From an uncultured Deferribacteraceae bacterium (GTDB lineage: Bacteria > Chrysiogenota > Deferribacteres > Deferribacterales > Mucispirillaceae), in NCBI GenBank assembly GCA_947041165.1, contig CAMRCY010000002.1, positions 1 through 64,000 of the forward strand: a stretch of 64,000 bases of DNA. Direction: 5' to 3'. The notes under the pieces are model-generated. The model did not search any database. It was not told the origin of the DNA and saw nothing but the letters and a program-made list of their open reading frames with translations. Numbering within the stretch: the first letter of the stretch is position 1; each line of letters starts with the position of its first letter. The translations under genes and the position numbers were made by a program. Below are positions 49,274-58,099 of the stretch, piece by piece.

Positions 49274-49298
49274 ATCTATATAGCTTAACTATATAGAT
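49274..49298. promoter_or_regulatory. Perfect 10 bp inverted repeat after the IclR gene
   Basis: Atctatatag and its exact complement ctatatagat are separated by cttaa. It could be a hairpin at the 3' end of the regulator message or a palindromic operator for IclR or typA. No T run follows, so it is not a standard terminator. Confidence 0.45.
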
Positions 49299-49328
49299 AC
49301 ATTATAGATATTTTAACACACACAACCA

Positions 49329-49351
49329 CTCATCTATATTATCTAGATGAG
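49329..49351. promoter_or_regulatory. Second inverted repeat upstream of typA
   Basis: Ctcatcta and tagatgag (8 bp arms, 7 bp loop) lie 31 bp after the first inverted repeat and 95 bp before typA. The arms of both share the core atcta/tagat, so the two may be related sites. Confidence 0.4.
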
Positions 49352-49445
49352 CATATCTATGAGCCATATTTTAATAACTATAAATATATATTATATAATA
49401 AATAATAAATAAATAAATTAATTAATTTAAAGAGTAAGGATTATT

Positions 49446-51284
49446 ATGAAAGAATTTTTAAGAAATGAAAAGTTAAGAAACGTTGCTATTATCGCCCATG
49501 TCGATCACGGAAAAACTACACTTGTTGATTCTATGTTTAAACAATCAGGGGTTTATAGAGAGAACCAAGCAACTGAAGAACGTGTTATGGATAGTATGGA
49601 TATCGAGAAAGAACGTGGTATTACTATCGCTGCGAAAAACTGTTCAGTTGTTTATAACGACGTTAAGATAAATATTATCGATACTCCAGGTCACGCCGAT
49701 TTCGGTGGAGAAGTGGAAAGAGCTTTATCAATGGTTGATGGAGCAATACTGCTTGTTGATTCATCAGAAGGGCCTCTACCACAAACAAGATTTGTGCTTC
49801 AAAAAGCGTTACAAGGAAAATTGAAAGTTTTTGTTGTTATAAATAAAGTTGATAGAAAAGATTCTCGTATAGAAGAAGTTGTTGATGAAGTTTTAGATCT
49901 ATTTATAGATCTTGATGCTGATGAAGGACAATTAGAATTCCCTATCCTTTACGCAATAGGTAAAGACGGTATCGCTTCTCTTGATAAAGATAATTTAGGC
50001 GATAGCTTAAAACCATTGTTTGATATGATATTAAAAGAAATCCCTGCCCCTTCATTTGAAGATGACGAACCATTCAAAATGATGGTATCTGATATCGGAT
50101 ACTCTGATTATACTGGTAGACTTGCGATTGGACAAATTAGATCTGGTAAAATAAGTGCTAACGATTCTATTATATATATTAATGATAAAAATGAAGAAAA
50201 ACCTGCAAAAGTTAGTAAATTGCAAGTTTATAACGGCTTAGAGTTAGAAGATTCTAACAATCCATTACCTGGAGATATTATTCTTTTAGCAGGTATAACT
50301 GATGTAACAATCGGAGATACTATATGTACTAAAGACAATCCAATTCCACTACCAAGATTAAGAGTTGATGAGCCAACAGTTGCTATCAGATTTTCAATCA
50401 ATACATCTCCTCTTGCAGGACGTGAAGGGAAAATTCTTCAATCAGGAAAAATTAGAGAACGTCTTGAAAGAGAGCAATTAAGAAACGTCGCTATACAAGT
50501 TGAAGAAAGTGATGAAAAAGAATCATTCATCGTTAAAGGTAGAGGAGAGTTACAATTAGCAATTCTTATCGAGAACATGAGAAGAGAAGGATTTGAATTA
50601 TCAATCGGTAGACCAGAAGTTATTTTCAAAAAAGAAAATGGTAAAGTTCTTGAACCTGTTGAGTCTGTGTTTATAGATTGTGAAGAAAGTTATTTAGGTG
50701 TTGTAACTGAAAAATTATCTACTCGTAAAGGTAGAATTGTTAACTTTATTAATAAAGGAACAGGAAGAGTTAGAGCAGAATTCTCTATCCCATCAAGAGG
50801 CTTAATCGGATACCGTGATGAGTTTTTATCAGATACAAAAGGTACTGGTATAATGAACTCACTATTTGATGGATATGAAGAACATAGAGGTGATTTTCCT
50901 GCACGCCACACTGGATCATTAGTATCTGATAGAGCAGGAACAGCTATCACTTACGGTCTATTCCACCTAGAACCAAGAGGATTATTACTCGTGTTACCAC
51001 AAGCTCCAGTATATGAAGGTATGGTAATCGGTGAGTATAACAAAGATAGTGATTTGAATGTTAATCCTTGTAAAGAGAAAAAATTAACAAACATGCGTGC
51101 ATCTGGGAAAGATGAATCATTAGCATTAAGACCTATTACTCCGATGACTTTAGAGCGTGCATTACACTTTATATCTGATGATGAAATTGTTGAAGCAACA
51201 CCTGTATCAATTCGTATCAGAAAGAAAATTTTATCAGCACAAGAACGTCATACAAATCGTGGTAAAGCATACACTGGTAAATAA
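49446..51284 (+). CDS. typA: Translational GTPase TypA/BipA
   Basis: Ribosome-associated GTPase linked to stress and 50S assembly, 612 aa. G1 is AHVDHGKTTL at 17-26, G3 NIIDTPGHADFGGE, G4 INKVDRKDS. Domain V-like and the BipA-specific C-terminal domain complete the protein. A taagga ribosome site precedes the ATG. No EF-Tu-type truncation. Confidence 0.97.
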   Translation: MKEFLRNEKLRNVAIIAHVDHGKTTLVDSMFKQSGVYRENQATEERVMDSMDIEKERGITIAAKNCSVVYNDVKINIIDTPGHADFGGEVERALSMVDGAILLVDSSEGPLPQTRFVLQKALQGKLKVFVVINKVDRKDSRIEEVVDEVLDLFIDLDADEGQLEFPILYAIGKDGIASLDKDNLGDSLKPLFDMILKEIPAPSFEDDEPFKMMVSDIGYSDYTGRLAIGQIRSGKISANDSIIYINDKNEEKPAKVSKLQVYNGLELEDSNNPLPGDIILLAGITDVTIGDTICTKDNPIPLPRLRVDEPTVAIRFSINTSPLAGREGKILQSGKIRERLEREQLRNVAIQVEESDEKESFIVKGRGELQLAILIENMRREGFELSIGRPEVIFKKENGKVLEPVESVFIDCEESYLGVVTEKLSTRKGRIVNFINKGTGRVRAEFSIPSRGLIGYRDEFLSDTKGTGIMNSLFDGYEEHRGDFPARHTGSLVSDRAGTAITYGLFHLEPRGLLLVLPQAPVYEGMVIGEYNKDSDLNVNPCKEKKLTNMRASGKDESLALRPITPMTLERALHFISDDEIVEATPVSIRIRKKILSAQERHTNRGKAYTGK

Positions 51285-51376
51285 AAAACAATAAAGCTAG
51301 TAAGTGATGCAAGACTTAATTTTAAATAATTAGTGGCAAGTTTATTAGCTTTAACTTATACTTATAGATAACATAG

Positions 51377-51421
51377 AAGTACAGTAAACGGTTTAGCAGT
51401 AAACAAGTTGCTGTACTTTTT
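51377..51421 (+). terminator. Probable terminator after typA
   Basis: Aagtacag and ctgtactt are complementary (8 bp) around a 26-base loop that contains a smaller taaac/gttta hairpin, and a TTTTT run follows. It sits 93 bp after the typA stop and before the sirtuin gene. Confidence 0.55.
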
Positions 51422-51479
51422 AATAACTACATAGTGTTTCGTTATAAATAATTGTAGTAACAAAGTTGAGGTGATAAGA

Positions 51480-52184
51480 ATGCCTAGAATATTATTTTTT
51501 TCAGGTGCAGGATTATCGGCAGATAGTGGTCTTGCGACATTTCGTGATAGTAACGGGTTATGGGATAAATACGATCCATCAGTTGTTTGTAACTATAATA
51601 ACTGGAGAGAGAATTATCATCTCGTACACGAATTCTACAATCTAAGAAGAACAGAGTATGAAGGTGCTGAACCAAACAAAATGCATCTATTCATAGCTGA
51701 GATGCAAGATAAGTATGGTGCTAAAGATGTTGATGTTGTTACGCAGAATATCGATAACTTATTAGAAAAAGCGTTAGTGAAAAATGTTACACATCTACAT
51801 GGACGTATAAATTATATTCATTGCGTAGATTGTAATGATGAGTTTGAAATAAGAATTGAATTTGATAGTAAAAACTACACATGTAAAAAATGTGGATCAA
51901 AAATATTTAAACCATCGATTGTTTTTTTCGGCGAGATGGCACCTATGTATCAATCTATGTATGAGTCATTTTCAAAACTCACTAAGGATGATATATTAGT
52001 TGTTGTTGGCACAAATGGAAATGTTATACCTATCGCATCTATTGCATCACAGCTTAGTGCTACAAAAATATTATGCAACCTTGAAAAGTCGCAACATATT
52101 GATGCTAAAATATTCGATCATGTGTTTTATAAACGTGCAGAAGAAGCAGTTGTGGATATTAGAGCACTTCTTGATACTCATTAA
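51480..52184 (+). CDS. Sirtuin NAD-dependent deacylase (CobB-type)
   Basis: A class III-like sirtuin removing acyl groups from lysine with NAD+. The ATG at 51480 is preferred because GAGGTG lies 6 nt upstream, giving 234 aa; a GTG at 51471 would add three residues. Motifs: FFSGAGLSADSG, TQNIDNLLEKA, catalytic THLHG, and four zinc cysteines (CVDC and CKKC). The FYNLRR segment has the Tyr and Arg that mark desuccinylase/demalonylase-type sirtuins, so acidic acyl groups may be removed too. Confidence 0.93.
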   Translation: MPRILFFSGAGLSADSGLATFRDSNGLWDKYDPSVVCNYNNWRENYHLVHEFYNLRRTEYEGAEPNKMHLFIAEMQDKYGAKDVDVVTQNIDNLLEKALVKNVTHLHGRINYIHCVDCNDEFEIRIEFDSKNYTCKKCGSKIFKPSIVFFGEMAPMYQSMYESFSKLTKDDILVVVGTNGNVIPIASIASQLSATKILCNLEKSQHIDAKIFDHVFYKRAEEAVVDIRALLDTH

Positions 52185-52192
52185 AATTATTA

Positions 52193-52310
52193 ACTATGTA
52201 AAGTTGGCTATGTAAAGTTGGCTATGTAAATTTAGGCTTGATATAATTGTGCTATATAAAGTTTGGCTATGTAAAATTAATTGTACAAAGTTTAGTTATG
52301 TAAAGTTTGA
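52193..52310. repeat. Short tandem repeat, 14-15 bp unit, after the sirtuin gene
   Basis: Units of ctatgtaaagttgg begin directly after the sirtuin stop codon, with two perfect copies, then diverged ones. They lie in the 633 bp spacer 52185-52817. Besides this array the spacer holds two terminators and two 35 bp copies (52471 and 52506, ctctctctttag...). Confidence 0.8.
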
Positions 52311-52355
52311 TAGTCAAAATAGAAAAAAGTTTAAAATTAAAAAGTAATATATATC

Positions 52356-52386
52356 GGAACGCTGAGTTTATCGGCGTTCCTTTTTT
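52356..52386 (+). terminator. Rho-independent terminator after the sirtuin gene
   Basis: Ggaacgc and gcgttcc form a 7 bp stem (52356-52362 with 52374-52380) followed by six T. It ends transcription from the plus strand before the convergent encapsulin unit. Confidence 0.85.
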
Positions 52387-52613
52387 ATGTTCAAAAATAT
52401 ATATCGTATTGAATATCTACAATACCAACTCTGTTCTTTTTTATACATATCTATGAAATAATATTAAACTACTCTCTCTTTAGCACATTAAATTAATACG
52501 ATACTGCTCTCTCTTTAGTATTTTAAAATAATATTAAAATATACAAATATAAATCATTCTACTATTAAAACCGTTTAACTTGTAAATTATTAACTCTTAA
52601 AATTGAGCAACAT

Positions 52614-52637
52614 AAAAGGGAGAGTTTACACTCTCCC
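52614..52637 (-). terminator. Rho-independent terminator of the encapsulin operon
   Basis: On the minus strand gggagag and ctctccc form a perfect 7 bp stem with loop tgtaaa, followed by TTTT. It lies 181 bp beyond the encapsulin stop codon, after the 30 bp repeat array. On the plus strand no T run follows, so it is oriented for the encapsulin unit. Confidence 0.8.
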
Positions 52638-52693
52638 CTAAATATTAAATAAAAAAAGAAAATCACGTTTAAGCAAACGCAAAAAAAAATCAA

Positions 52694-52834
52694 CTTTAAA
52701 TCTATCACTAAAAATTAGTTTTAAATTTATATTTCAAAACATATCAATTTTTAAATCTACTTTTCTAATACATTCAATTTCTAAATCTACTTTTCTAATA
52801 TAGCCTAATTTCTAAATCTATTTCTCAAATACAA
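52694..52834. repeat. Tandem repeat, about 30 bp unit, running into the encapsulin stop codon
   Basis: Clear units at 52745, 52775 and 52805 read caatttctaaatctactttt then ctaatacatt. The third contains the encapsulin stop codon and last codons (ctatttctcaaatac). Two more diverged units precede them from about 52694. The array extends downstream from the gene end. Confidence 0.85.
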
Positions 52835-53630
52835 CTATTGCTTCTGGTTTTTTAATTCTTGGAAGAACAGTTTCTATTATACGAAACGAATGATTTAAAT
52901 CTTTCTGCTCTAAATATGCAGTAACTATATCTTGTCCGATTGCTAAATCAATATACTGTGGCTCTGAACAGATAAGAACTGCTTGTTGTCCTTTTAATAT
53001 AGGAACTCTAAATAAACCACCTAACTGCTTCGCAATTCTGTCAACCTCTAAAAGTCCTGTGCCTGTTTGAATTCTTTGAAGATTAACATATAACTCTGGA
53101 CTTACACATAAAAAAAAGTGTCCGATTAATCCTTTGCTGATAATCATGTTAACGCCTTTAACGATATCCATAAATGCGTTTTCGCCCTCTTTCCAATCTG
53201 ATATTGCAACTTTTTGAACACCAGGTGCATTCATTATTCCATCAGTTTTTAGAAACTTGTTACCGAAAAATATCAACGAATCTTCAAGATTAGTAATCTT
53301 ATGTGTTGCCTCAATTACCGCTGTTAAGTCTAGTGGTAAACCTGTTGAGAAATGATTTTCAATATCTCTCCATAATATACTAAAATCTGCATATATTTGT
53401 GGAAGTTCTACAAATGTTCTTCCAGTTGTCTTAACTATTCCATTCTCAAATTCTTCATTTCTAACCATTTTATCGTAAGAAACATTAATAGCACCTGAAC
53501 CTAAAGGTCCATAAACTGTTAAAAATTTTCTACCATTTAAATGGTTTCTAGCTGTCTCAACTACAATCGAATCAATCTGTTTCCAGAAATCTTTTTTTAT
53601 AGGAGCCCCATCCCTTGAAAGGTAATCCAT
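52818..53630 (-). CDS. Family 1 encapsulin shell protein
   Basis: Self-assembling HK97-fold nanocompartment protein, 270 aa, the normal length for Linocin_M18/encapsulin. The N-terminal MDYLSRDGAPI, the WKQIDSIVVETARNHLNGRKF helix, GRTFVELPQIYADFSILWRDI and GLLEVDRIAKQLG are familiar positions. The C-terminus ends VVFEK. It lies 14 bp after the ferritin-like cargo gene, the standard cargo-then-shell order. It encloses the cargo by binding its C-terminal peptide. The shell probably sequesters iron oxidised by the cargo. Confidence 0.96.
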   Translation of the reverse strand: MDYLSRDGAPIKKDFWKQIDSIVVETARNHLNGRKFLTVYGPLGSGAINVSYDKMVRNEEFENGIVKTTGRTFVELPQIYADFSILWRDIENHFSTGLPLDLTAVIEATHKITNLEDSLIFFGNKFLKTDGIMNAPGVQKVAISDWKEGENAFMDIVKGVNMIISKGLIGHFFLCVSPELYVNLQRIQTGTGLLEVDRIAKQLGGLFRVPILKGQQAVLICSEPQYIDLAIGQDIVTAYLEQKDLNHSFRIIETVLPRIKKPEAIVVFEK

Positions 53631-53644
53631 AATATTCTCTCCTC

Positions 53645-54136
53645 CTATTTTTTAAGTAAACTGCCTACTGTTAATTTATTCACTAATACAGATTTATCTT
53701 CTGATTTTTCATCAGAACCACAACCACAATCTGCTTCACCGCCACAACAAGATGATTTATCACCATGTGTGTGCCCATCATCACCGTGTGAGTCATCACA
53801 TGATGCGATTAACTTACTTGGGATCTCTCCAGATTTAATACCTAGATCTTCCATCATCTCTCTTACTTCAGATTCTCCACCTGCAAAAAACTCTGCTTCT
53901 TTAGGATCTAAATATCTAAGTAAAGTTGTTAACTCACCAACGTGAGCTTTCTCTTCATCTCTAATATCACCTAAAACAGTTTTCACAACTATATCATCTG
54001 TTGCAAGAATATGAGCTTCATATAAATATATAGCCTCTAACTCTGCTGCTATATCAAGTCTAATAGCTTGTATTAGCTCTTGTTTAGTAATCTTACGATT
54101 CACATTGCCTGCGAATGGATTTGCAAAACTTGCCAT
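53645..54136 (-). CDS. Encapsulated ferritin-like cargo with Cys/His-rich linker
   Basis: A 163 aa cargo protein. Residues 18-98 form two antiparallel helices. E32, E34, Y39, E62 and H65 align with, and carry the same numbers as, the ferroxidase residues of Rhodospirillum EncFtn. The C-terminal LTVGSLLKK is a classic encapsulin loading peptide. Residues 112-140 form a linker with four adjacent or spaced cysteine pairs and histidines (C113, H117, H122, H124, C130, C131, C137, C139), which should bind metal and is unusual for this family. A GGAGG ribosome site precedes the ATG. It is followed by the shell gene. Confidence 0.93.
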   Translation of the reverse strand: MASFANPFAGNVNRKITKQELIQAIRLDIAAELEAIYLYEAHILATDDIVVKTVLGDIRDEEKAHVGELTTLLRYLDPKEAEFFAGGESEVREMMEDLGIKSGEIPSKLIASCDDSHGDDGHTHGDKSSCCGGEADCGCGSDEKSEDKSVLVNKLTVGSLLKK

Positions 54137-54208
54137 TAATAACCTCCAAAAAATTTATTATGTTACTATCTATAATTATACACAATCATACACTAAATTA
54201 AAACAGAT

Positions 54209-55363
54209 TTATTCTGCTACCTGATTTAGCAAATATCCGTACCCCTCTGATACCATTTTAGATTTTGGAACAAATCTAAGTGAAGCACTATTAATACAGT
54301 ATCGCATCCCACCACTTTCTTTAGGTCCGTCATCAAATAGATGTCCTAAATGCGAGTTACTACCACTGCTTTTAACCTCAGTTCTTTCCATTCCAAAACT
54401 TTTATCAGTACTATCTGTTATTAAGTTTTTATCAATTGGTTTTGAAAATGATGGCCATCCTGATGATGAAGCAAATTTATCCTTCGATAAAAATAACGGC
54501 TCTCCAGTTGTCACATCAACATATATCCCTTCTGCTTTATTATCCCAATACTCATTTTTAAACGGTTGCTCTGTCTTATTTTCTTGAGTAACATCATATT
54601 GTAATTTTGTTAATTTTGATTTTAACTCTTCATCACTCAACTTTTTATACTCCTTTGATGGAGAAGTTGAAACTTCATCACTACTTGTTTTAGAACTTAT
54701 ATTGTCTTTAGATTTCTTTGCATCTTCAAACTCTGCTTTACCTATATGACAATAGCCATCAGGATTTTTATCTAAATAATCTTGATGATAATCTTCTGCT
54801 TTATAGTAATTATTAACTGTCATCACTTCAATCGCAATAGGCTTTTTATAATCCTTTGAAACTCTTTTTACAAAATTTTCTGCAATCTTTTTCTCTACAT
54901 CGCTATCATAATAAATACCTGTTCGATACTGACGTCCTACATCATTGCCTTGCTTGTTAAGTGATGTTGGATCGACAACTTTTTTATACATATCAAGTAT
55001 AAAATCTAGTGATACTTTCGTTGGATCATAAACTATCCTAACACCCTCTGAAGCATCTGATGAGCCTGATGTAACATCTTTATATGTTGGATCAGCTGTT
55101 TTAGAATTAACATATCCAACATCTGTAAACACAACACCATCTATATATTGAAAGTATTTTTCAACACCCCAAAAACATCCACCAGCCACTATTATCGTAT
55201 CATATTTGTCAGGAGAAAAATCTTCGTATTTCATATCTTTATTCACCACAGCCGTATATTCAGGCTCACTCTTTAAATCGTTTGCGTAACTACTGCTATC
55301 TCGTTTACAACTAGCAAATAGTGATAACATTATTCCTAACATTAATACATATATTATTTTCAT
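54209..55363 (-). CDS. MsrA-MsrB fusion methionine sulfoxide reductase, predicted lipoprotein
   Basis: Repairs both stereoisomers of oxidised methionine in exported proteins, 384 aa. The lipobox LFASC puts the lipid-anchored Cys at 19. MsrA domain (about 52-215): [11 protein letters not shown] with catalytic C63, and [10 protein letters not shown]. MsrB domain (about 240-384): [17 protein letters not shown] (H338, H341) and RYCINSASL (C356, N358). An electron donor such as DsbD is not in the window. It lies 72 bp upstream of the encapsulin cargo gene and may share its transcript. Confidence 0.96.
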   Translation of the reverse strand: MKIIYVLMLGIMLSLFASCKRDSSSYANDLKSEPEYTAVVNKDMKYEDFSPDKYDTIIVAGGCFWGVEKYFQYIDGVVFTDVGYVNSKTADPTYKDVTSGSSDASEGVRIVYDPTKVSLDFILDMYKKVVDPTSLNKQGNDVGRQYRTGIYYDSDVEKKIAENFVKRVSKDYKKPIAIEVMTVNNYYKAEDYHQDYLDKNPDGYCHIGKAEFEDAKKSKDNISSKTSSDEVSTSPSKEYKKLSDEELKSKLTKLQYDVTQENKTEQPFKNEYWDNKAEGIYVDVTTGEPLFLSKDKFASSSGWPSFSKPIDKNLITDSTDKSFGMERTEVKSSGSNSHLGHLFDDGPKESGGMRYCINSASLRFVPKSKMVSEGYGYLLNQVAE

Positions 55364-55428
55364 AATTCTTTCTACCTAATTCCTTAATATCTACTTTATC
55401 TTATTATGCATCATAGATTAAAAGTGCT

Positions 55429-56022
55429 TTATTTAGACACCTGATTTAATAAATATCCGTACCCTTCTGATACCATTTCTGCTTTAGGAATAAATCTTAA
55501 CGATGAACTATAAAGACAGTATCTTTTCCCACCTTTATCTTTAGGCCCATCGTAATATAAATTTCCTAAATGTGAGTTTGTAATACTGTTTTTTACATCT
55601 GTTTTATTTACGCCATCTTTATTTGACAAAATATTTATTACAAAATTTTTATCAATTGGTTTTGTAAATGATGGCCAACCAGTTCCTGAATCGAATTTAT
55701 CTTTAGATAAAAATAACGGCTCTCCTGATATCACATCTACATATATACCCTCTGCCTTATTATCCCAATACTTATTTTCAAACGGTTTCTCTAACTTAAT
55801 TTTTTCCGTAATATCACTCTGTAATTTAGTTAACTTTGATTTTGAAACTTCATCACCCATCGCCTTATATCCCTTTTTTGCAGATACAGGAACTTTATCG
55901 TTACTAACACCAGTCGTAGCCTTTAACTCACTATTTAATTCATTTGCTAAAACAGTTTGTTCAAAACCTACAACAGATAGTGACAACGATATTCCTAACG
56001 CTAATACATATATTGTTTTCAT
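55429..56022 (-). CDS. Degenerate MsrB-like paralogue of the neighbouring MsrAB
   Basis: A 197 aa protein with a signal peptide (cleavage likely near residue 27) but no lipobox. Its sequence follows the MsrB half of the adjacent MsrAB closely, including [18 protein letters not shown] and GWPSFTKPIDKN, and even its signal peptide (MKxIYVLxLGIxLSL). C169 in RYC remains, but the catalytic histidine is Asn (SHLGNLY, N154) and the Asn after the Cys is Tyr (Y171). It is therefore probably an inactive or altered MsrB. It lies 65 bp upstream of msrAB. Confidence 0.85.
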   Translation of the reverse strand: MKTIYVLALGISLSLSVVGFEQTVLANELNSELKATTGVSNDKVPVSAKKGYKAMGDEVSKSKLTKLQSDITEKIKLEKPFENKYWDNKAEGIYVDVISGEPLFLSKDKFDSGTGWPSFTKPIDKNFVINILSNKDGVNKTDVKNSITNSHLGNLYYDGPKDKGGKRYCLYSSSLRFIPKAEMVSEGYGYLLNQVSK

Positions 56023-56110
56023 AATTATTTCTACCCCTATTCTTTAACAAATACTTTTTTATCTTCTTTTATATCAACAAACGGTAACGTAAATTTTTAA
56101 TTTAAAACAA

Positions 56111-57853
56111 CTATCCGAAACACTTATTAACAAAAATCAGATCGCTATCACCACCACTATCAACCGAAATACTTAACCCGTTATTTATATCTGTTGTAGT
56201 ATTATTCACTAGCTCAAACATATCTATATCTAAATTATCTTCTACACTCACCGTAGGTAAACCATCTGCTGTACTTGGAGGCATAGGATTAAAATACCTG
56301 CTACACGATGTTGCAATTTCAAATTTTTCTACAATATTATATAGATAATAAACTAGATTATTATATGTGATAAAACTTCCTATCCGTGGACTTCCTGATA
56401 TTGTGCTTTCATATGATTGAGAGCCATATAGTGTAATATAATCTGTGCTATCAAAACTGATTATATTATTGACATTTTCTTTACACTCAGTATCATTATC
56501 CAACCCATCACACTCTTGATGTTCATATTTATAATGAAACACAAAATATAACTCTTTCTTATTTACTCCACCAATTGACACAAAATCTAAATTATTATAT
56601 ATAGGATAAGTTTTAATAATTCTCCATAAACCATTTTCATATACACTAACTTCTGAGCCTATCGGTGCAAAATTATTATCTGATGTGCTATAAATGTAAT
56701 GTATCGCACCATCAATAATATCTACGCTAAATGCTGTAACTTTTAAATCTGTAGGAGGTGTAATTGTTACATAATCAAGAGTTGTGTTATCGATAAAATC
56801 ATCAACTATAATTTTTAATAATTTACTTTCGTTATCAATGTATGATGTTATCACTGTGCCGTTATCATAAATTTTTATAATAGGTTGTGAAACATTTTCA
56901 ACGCCATTAAAATAATCTACAAAACTTGCAACTTCATCAACAGTTCCATTATCTTTCTTAAACATGCTAAGGTTATCATCAATATCAACATATGCTACAA
57001 ATATATCTTGAGCTTTATTTGTGGCTATTGTTGAGTAAATAGCGTTAATACCTAGACCGTTACCTTCTGTTAAAGTTCTACCTTTTACTGTTTTATTTAG
57101 TTCATAGACTTCAATTTTTTCATCATCCTTGATGTATGTCATCGTTGCATTATCACCGAGTGGTGCAACACTATGATATCCTGTTGTCTTTCGTGCAGGA
57201 GCTGGCAGAGCAGTACTATTATCAATCTCCTCATCTCTCCAACTTCCATTAACTAAAGTATAACCTTTTATGATACTTCTATTATCACTATCTGTGATAG
57301 TGGCGATTGAGTAAAGTGTTCCTGAGTTTGTTACTGTTGCCGAGAGTCCTGTGTTTTCCATATACTTATCATTAGACATAGTGTTTGCAAGCTCGACATT
57401 AATTCCCTTAAGATTAGTCGCTCTATTTTCTTCAATAAACTCCACATCTGTTTGGTTATAATAATATTCACCATCATTATAATATAATTTCATACCTATA
57501 GCTTGTTGATCATCATTCTCATCTAGAATTATCTCAACTCCAAAATAATTAAAATAAGTTTGAGATTCCTCATGATATCCATTTGCATAAATTGCTTTTG
57601 TATAATCAATCGAGTCTACATAATGTCCGATAATTAATTTCTTGTTTGTCACATCATAACCATATATCTGACCTGAAGGAAGCTCTACTGTTACATTTCC
57701 ACCTAACACAACAAAATACCACTCATTACTTGCAGCTAATACTCTAAATGTGTCGCCTGGATCTTCTTCACCACTATAAGAACACGATGTAGTGAATGTA
57801 ATAATTATCAACAACATATATATATAAAATTTCTTAAACACAATTATCTCCAA
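56111..57853 (-). CDS. Large predicted lipoprotein with one shared repeat module
   Basis: 580 aa. The N-terminus has a hydrophobic signal and TTSC lipobox (Cys 24). Residues about 60-150 contain one copy of the AIY...YFGVEI...DVEF module shared with the two lipoproteins at 59.7-64 kb. The remaining 430 residues are rich in Tyr, Asp and Asn, with repeating beta-strand-like segments that suggest a propeller. No enzyme motif was found. It is likely an outer-membrane or surface lipoprotein. It is followed after 88 bp by the MsrB paralogue. Confidence 0.6.
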   Translation of the reverse strand: MEIIVFKKFYIYMLLIIITFTTSCSYSGEEDPGDTFRVLAASNEWYFVVLGGNVTVELPSGQIYGYDVTNKKLIIGHYVDSIDYTKAIYANGYHEESQTYFNYFGVEIILDENDDQQAIGMKLYYNDGEYYYNQTDVEFIEENRATNLKGINVELANTMSNDKYMENTGLSATVTNSGTLYSIATITDSDNRSIIKGYTLVNGSWRDEEIDNSTALPAPARKTTGYHSVAPLGDNATMTYIKDDEKIEVYELNKTVKGRTLTEGNGLGINAIYSTIATNKAQDIFVAYVDIDDNLSMFKKDNGTVDEVASFVDYFNGVENVSQPIIKIYDNGTVITSYIDNESKLLKIIVDDFIDNTTLDYVTITPPTDLKVTAFSVDIIDGAIHYIYSTSDNNFAPIGSEVSVYENGLWRIIKTYPIYNNLDFVSIGGVNKKELYFVFHYKYEHQECDGLDNDTECKENVNNIISFDSTDYITLYGSQSYESTISGSPRIGSFITYNNLVYYLYNIVEKFEIATSCSRYFNPMPPSTADGLPTVSVEDNLDIDMFELVNNTTTDINNGLSISVDSGGDSDLIFVNKCFG

Positions 57854-58015
57854 TTTTTAAAACAATTAAATGATAGCTACCATAATAATATAGTAACCAA
57901 TCGAACTTATCACAATAGATAAATATAGAACAAACTGAGAGTATCTAATAAATCAATCTATTAGACCAAACTGCTGACTTATTAGACAACAGTTGTTGAA
58001 ATGTTTTGACTGTAA

Positions 58016-58039
58016 TTTTCATAAATTAATTTATGAAAA
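58016..58039. promoter_or_regulatory. Perfect 24 bp palindrome
   Basis: Ttttcataaatt is followed by its exact reverse complement aatttatgaaaa. It lies between the GLUG lipoprotein stop (58100) and the start of the next lipoprotein (57853). It could be an operator or an AT-only terminator. A weaker inverted repeat (tctaata...tattaga, 57944-57965) lies beside it. The rest of this 246 bp spacer shows nothing else. Confidence 0.5.
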
Positions 58040-58099
58040 GAGAACCACTTAATAATAGAACCATGATACCTATATTAAGTTCAATGAAGTCTACTTTGT

